Source: Murimonas intestini
GTDB lineage: Bacteria; Bacillota; Clostridia; Lachnospirales; Lachnospiraceae
Length of the DNA stretch: 64,000 nucleotides
Assembly: GCA_003148945.1 (NCBI GenBank)
Contig: QGGY01000003.1
Coordinates: 372,001 to 436,000 of the forward strand
Direction: 5' to 3'
Shown here: piece by piece, positions 61,676 through 64,000 of the stretch
Layout: every line of letters begins with the position of its first letter
How positions within the stretch are numbered: position 1 is the stretch's first letter
Notes under the pieces: model-generated
What the model saw: only the letters and a program-made list of their open reading frames with translations
Databases searched by the model: none
What the model was told of the DNA's origin: nothing
Translations under genes and position numbers: made by a program

Positions 61676-62704
61676 ATGGACAGGGCTAAAAATGAGATTT
61701 TATTGCTTCTGACAGACCGTTGGTGTGACTGGGAGGCAGGGTATGCGATAGCGGTGGCAAATTCTTTTTCTGATTATGAAGTAAAAACCATAGCTGCGGA
61801 CTATGATGCAAAGGTATCAATGGGAGGCCTTAAAACACAGGTTGATTATGTGATTGATGATTATAATGATTTTCACAGTCTGGCCATGGTCATCATACCG
61901 GGCGGCCTGTCATGGGAAGAGGACAGCCATGATGATATAGCCACCTTTGTAGGGGCGGCAGCCGGACACGGGGTGCGGATAGCGGCGATATGCGGTGCAG
62001 CATTCTTTTTGTGCAGCCATGGATTTCTGGATCATGTAAAACATACAGGAGATTCGCTGGAATTATTCCAAAGCGCACCTGGATATAGGGGAGCGGATCT
62101 TTATATACAGGCACAGGTGGTGACCGATGGGGGATTTATCACTGCAAATGAGACTGCAGCAGTTGAGTTCGCATATGAGATTTTTAAAATGCTTGAGGTT
62201 GACAGCAAAGAAGAAATGGATATTTGGTACAATAATTTTAATCTTGGCGCTGTGTCCTCACCTGTGATTGACCATATCCACGTCACAGTAAGTGATATCG
62301 GGAGGGCCGAGCAGTTTTACGACAGGCTGCTGCCTATGCTTGGTTTTGATTTGTCACTGAAAGAAAAGGATAGTGTGCCGGATCATGAATATCAGATCAT
62401 AGAATATCATAATAAAAAGTTATCCTTTGGAATTGTCAACCAGCGCAGGGAGTATGAAAATGAAAGAGTCAGCAGGAGGAAGGCGGGCGCCCTGCATCAC
62501 CTGGCTTTCTATGTAAAGAGCAAAAAGAAAGTAGACGAACTTTTCAAAATGGTGAAAGAGATTTCTGCTGTGATCGTCCATGAACCCCGGTATTACCGGG
62601 AATACTGCAAGGATTATTATGCCTTTTTCTTTAAGGATTCAGAAAATATTGAATATGAAATCGTTAATTTTATGAGGGAAAACAGTTTTCCGGCAGGAAA
62701 GTAA
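61676..62704 (+). CDS. DJ-1/PfpI domain fused to a VOC (glyoxalase-like) domain
   Basis: 342 residues. Residues about 6-175 form a DJ-1/PfpI domain with the nucleophile-elbow cysteine C106 in IAAICGAAFFLCSHG and the acidic GGLSWEED. Residues about 197-335 form a VOC domain (IDHIHVTVSDIGRAEQFYDR, GALHHLAFYVKSKK, FKDSENIEYEIVNF) with His and Glu in metal positions. Both families include enzymes that handle methylglyoxal or electrophilic aldehydes, so the fusion suggests detoxification, which fits the aldolase-rich surroundings. GGGAGGGG precedes ATG 61676. Confidence 0.82.
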   Translation: MDRAKNEILLLLTDRWCDWEAGYAIAVANSFSDYEVKTIAADYDAKVSMGGLKTQVDYVIDDYNDFHSLAMVIIPGGLSWEEDSHDDIATFVGAAAGHGVRIAAICGAAFFLCSHGFLDHVKHTGDSLELFQSAPGYRGADLYIQAQVVTDGGFITANETAAVEFAYEIFKMLEVDSKEEMDIWYNNFNLGAVSSPVIDHIHVTVSDIGRAEQFYDRLLPMLGFDLSLKEKDSVPDHEYQIIEYHNKKLSFGIVNQRREYENERVSRRKAGALHHLAFYVKSKKKVDELFKMVKEISAVIVHEPRYYREYCKDYYAFFFKDSENIEYEIVNFMRENSFPAGK

Positions 62705-62722
62705 ACAGATACGGAGGTTATT

Positions 62723-63388
62723 ATGTTCAAAGCAGCTATATTTGATTTAGACGGAACTCTTGCAGATACGGTAGATTCCATGGCATACTGCGGGAACAGG
62801 GCTTTAAAGGAGCTGGGACTTCCTGAGCAGCCATACGAGGAGTATAAGCATTTTGCAGGGGATGGAGTGGATGAGCTGATCAGAAGAGCTCTCGCAGCCG
62901 CCGGAGATACAAAATTCGTGCATTTTGACGAAATGGGTAAAATTTACAGGGAATATTTCAGCAGGGACTGTATGTATCATGTATTGCCATATGATGGAAT
63001 CATTGATATGCTAGAAGTGTTAAAAGAAAAAGGTATAAAAACAGCAGTGCTTTCAAACAAGCCGGATGCCCAGGCTGTTGACGTCATTGAGACATTATTT
63101 GGCAAAGGATATTTTGACCACATCCAGGGGCAGAGGGAAGGGATCCCGAGAAAACCCTCACCGGAAGGTGCATTGGCTATTGCAGAGAAATTTCGGGTAA
63201 GGCCCGGGGAATGTCTGTATTTGGGAGATACGGACACGGACATGAAGACTGGAAATGCAGCCGGGATGTATACTGTGGGAGTGCTCTGGGGATTTAGGAC
63301 AAGGGAAGAGCTGGAGAAGAACCATGCTATGAGCATTGTGGAAAAGCCATGGGAAATTTTGGAATTGGTGAAGAGACAAAATGATTAA
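62723..63388 (+). CDS. HAD-superfamily phosphatase, phosphoglycolate-phosphatase-like
   Basis: 221 residues. Motif I FDLDGTLADT (D8, D10), motif II VLSNKP, motif III lysine RKPSPEG, motif IV YLGDTDTDM. The helical cap (about 15-80) is the C1 type of Gph. Probable substrate is a small phosphate such as 2-phosphoglycolate. An ACGGAGGT site is upstream. The next HAD gene overlaps its end by 8 bases. Confidence 0.9.
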   Translation: MFKAAIFDLDGTLADTVDSMAYCGNRALKELGLPEQPYEEYKHFAGDGVDELIRRALAAAGDTKFVHFDEMGKIYREYFSRDCMYHVLPYDGIIDMLEVLKEKGIKTAVLSNKPDAQAVDVIETLFGKGYFDHIQGQREGIPRKPSPEGALAIAEKFRVRPGECLYLGDTDTDMKTGNAAGMYTVGVLWGFRTREELEKNHAMSIVEKPWEILELVKRQND

Positions 63389-64000
63389 ATTAATTGCAAG
63401 TGATCTAGACGGAACATTATTACAAAACGGCGCCCAGGATCTGAATCCCGGGACGGCAGAACTGATACATGAACTTACACGGCAGGGCCGGATATTTGTA
63501 GCCTCCAGCGGAAGGCAGTATCACAATCTTTGCCGGCTTTTTGAACCTGTAAAGGATGAGATCGCATTCATATGTGAAAATGGTGCGCTTGTCATGTATA
63601 AAGATGAAATAATTGCAAAACATGTGATTGACAGACAGACCGGACAGGAGATATTAAAGACAGTGGTTGACAGAAAAGGCAGCGAGGCTCTGCTTTCTGG
63701 TGTGCATACTTGTTATATCCAGCCTAAAGATCCGGCGTATCTTGTCCATTTGAGGGATGTAGTGAAAAATGATGTGACAGTTGTAGATGATATTCTGGAG
63801 ACATCAGAAGATTACCTGAAGATATCAGTATATGAAAAGGCGGGTATCAATAATTCAGAAGAATACTGGAAAGAAAAATTTGGTGACAGAGTGACAGTTG
63901 TCACTTCAGGTATGGCATGGCTTGATACGGTTCCAAAGGGGGTCAATAAAGGTACTGCAATGCAGGACCTTATGGAAAAGTTCAATATAAGCAGGGAAGA
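63381..64000 (+). CDS. Cof-type HAD phosphatase, 3' end off the window
   Basis: 206 codons are visible, open to the right edge. Starts MIKLIASDLDGTLLQNG, the class IIB motif I, and ASSGRQYHNL motif II; the large alpha/beta cap begins after about residue 80. The later motifs IV are outside the window. These broad sugar-phosphate phosphatases act on several hexose phosphates. It overlaps the previous HAD gene, so two phosphatases of different classes are translated from one message. Confidence 0.9.
   Translation, partial: MIKLIASDLDGTLLQNGAQDLNPGTAELIHELTRQGRIFVASSGRQYHNLCRLFEPVKDEIAFICENGALVMYKDEIIAKHVIDRQTGQEILKTVVDRKGSEALLSGVHTCYIQPKDPAYLVHLRDVVKNDVTVVDDILETSEDYLKISVYEKAGINNSEEYWKEKFGDRVTVVTSGMAWLDTVPKGVNKGTAMQDLMEKFNISRE

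Overview
The window looks like chromosome of a spore-forming Clostridia member, most likely Lachnospiraceae (a Blautia-like gut anaerobe is my guess; genus not provable here). Pointers are an iscR-nifS-iscU-mnmA block, a gap-pgk-tpiA block, a gpmI/secG/rnr/smpB/ssrA block, a SpoVB-like flippase, purine-rich AGGAGG ribosome binding sites, TTGACA-N17-TATAAT-type promoters, and many CUT1 sugar ABC transporters. There is no rRNA, no ordinary tRNA, no CRISPR array and no recognisable transposase.

Layout. 1-5.5 kb: a SpoVB/MurJ-type membrane protein (cut by the left edge), then Fe-S/sulfur transfer genes and a PHP phosphatase. 5.6-9.0 kb: GAPDH, phosphoglycerate kinase and triosephosphate isomerase. 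9.1-19.3 kb: a glycan utilisation locus with a YesM/YesN-type two-component system divergent from a sugar ABC transporter, a GH43 enzyme and a divergent GH95-like enzyme. 19.4-26.7 kb: homoserine dehydrogenase, phosphoglycerate mutase, SecG, RNase R, SmpB and tmRNA.

26.8-46.0 kb: the most unusual part, a LacI-controlled catabolic locus. It holds a divergent zinc dehydrogenase, four operator-like sites, a LacI regulator, a complete CUT1 ABC transporter, a GH42-like protein of unknown activity, a PfkB kinase, a class II aldolase, an aldehyde dehydrogenase, a FucI-like isomerase, an HpcH/HpaI aldolase, an enolase-superfamily dehydratase, two Gfo/Idh/MocA oxidoreductases and three IolE/xylose-isomerase-like TIM barrels, the last of which has lost all its metal ligands. 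The set combines a phosphorylative branch (isomerase, kinase, aldolase, dehydrogenase), a sugar-acid branch (dehydratase, 2-keto-acid aldolase) and an oxidation/elimination module. I know no described pathway with this combination.

46.1-57.1 kb: a tandem pair of SPOR-domain amidases without signal peptides, a ferritin-like protein, GlnRS, a MocR regulator whose PLP lysine is replaced by arginine, an old-yellow-enzyme-type reductase divergent from a TetR regulator, an acidic anchored protein, and azlC/azlD with a YdcF-like protein. 57.2-61.5 kb: a 410-bp long inverted repeat, then a DUF4867-type protein, a second FucI-like isomerase and a xylulokinase in one operon. 61.7-64 kb: a DJ-1/VOC fusion and two HAD phosphatases, the second cut by the right edge.

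Non-coding highlights: a small mobile repeat family with terminal inverted repeats and 8-bp flanking duplications (three copies, one internally deleted), the long inverted repeat at 57.2-57.6 kb, and a possible small structured RNA near 9.1 kb.
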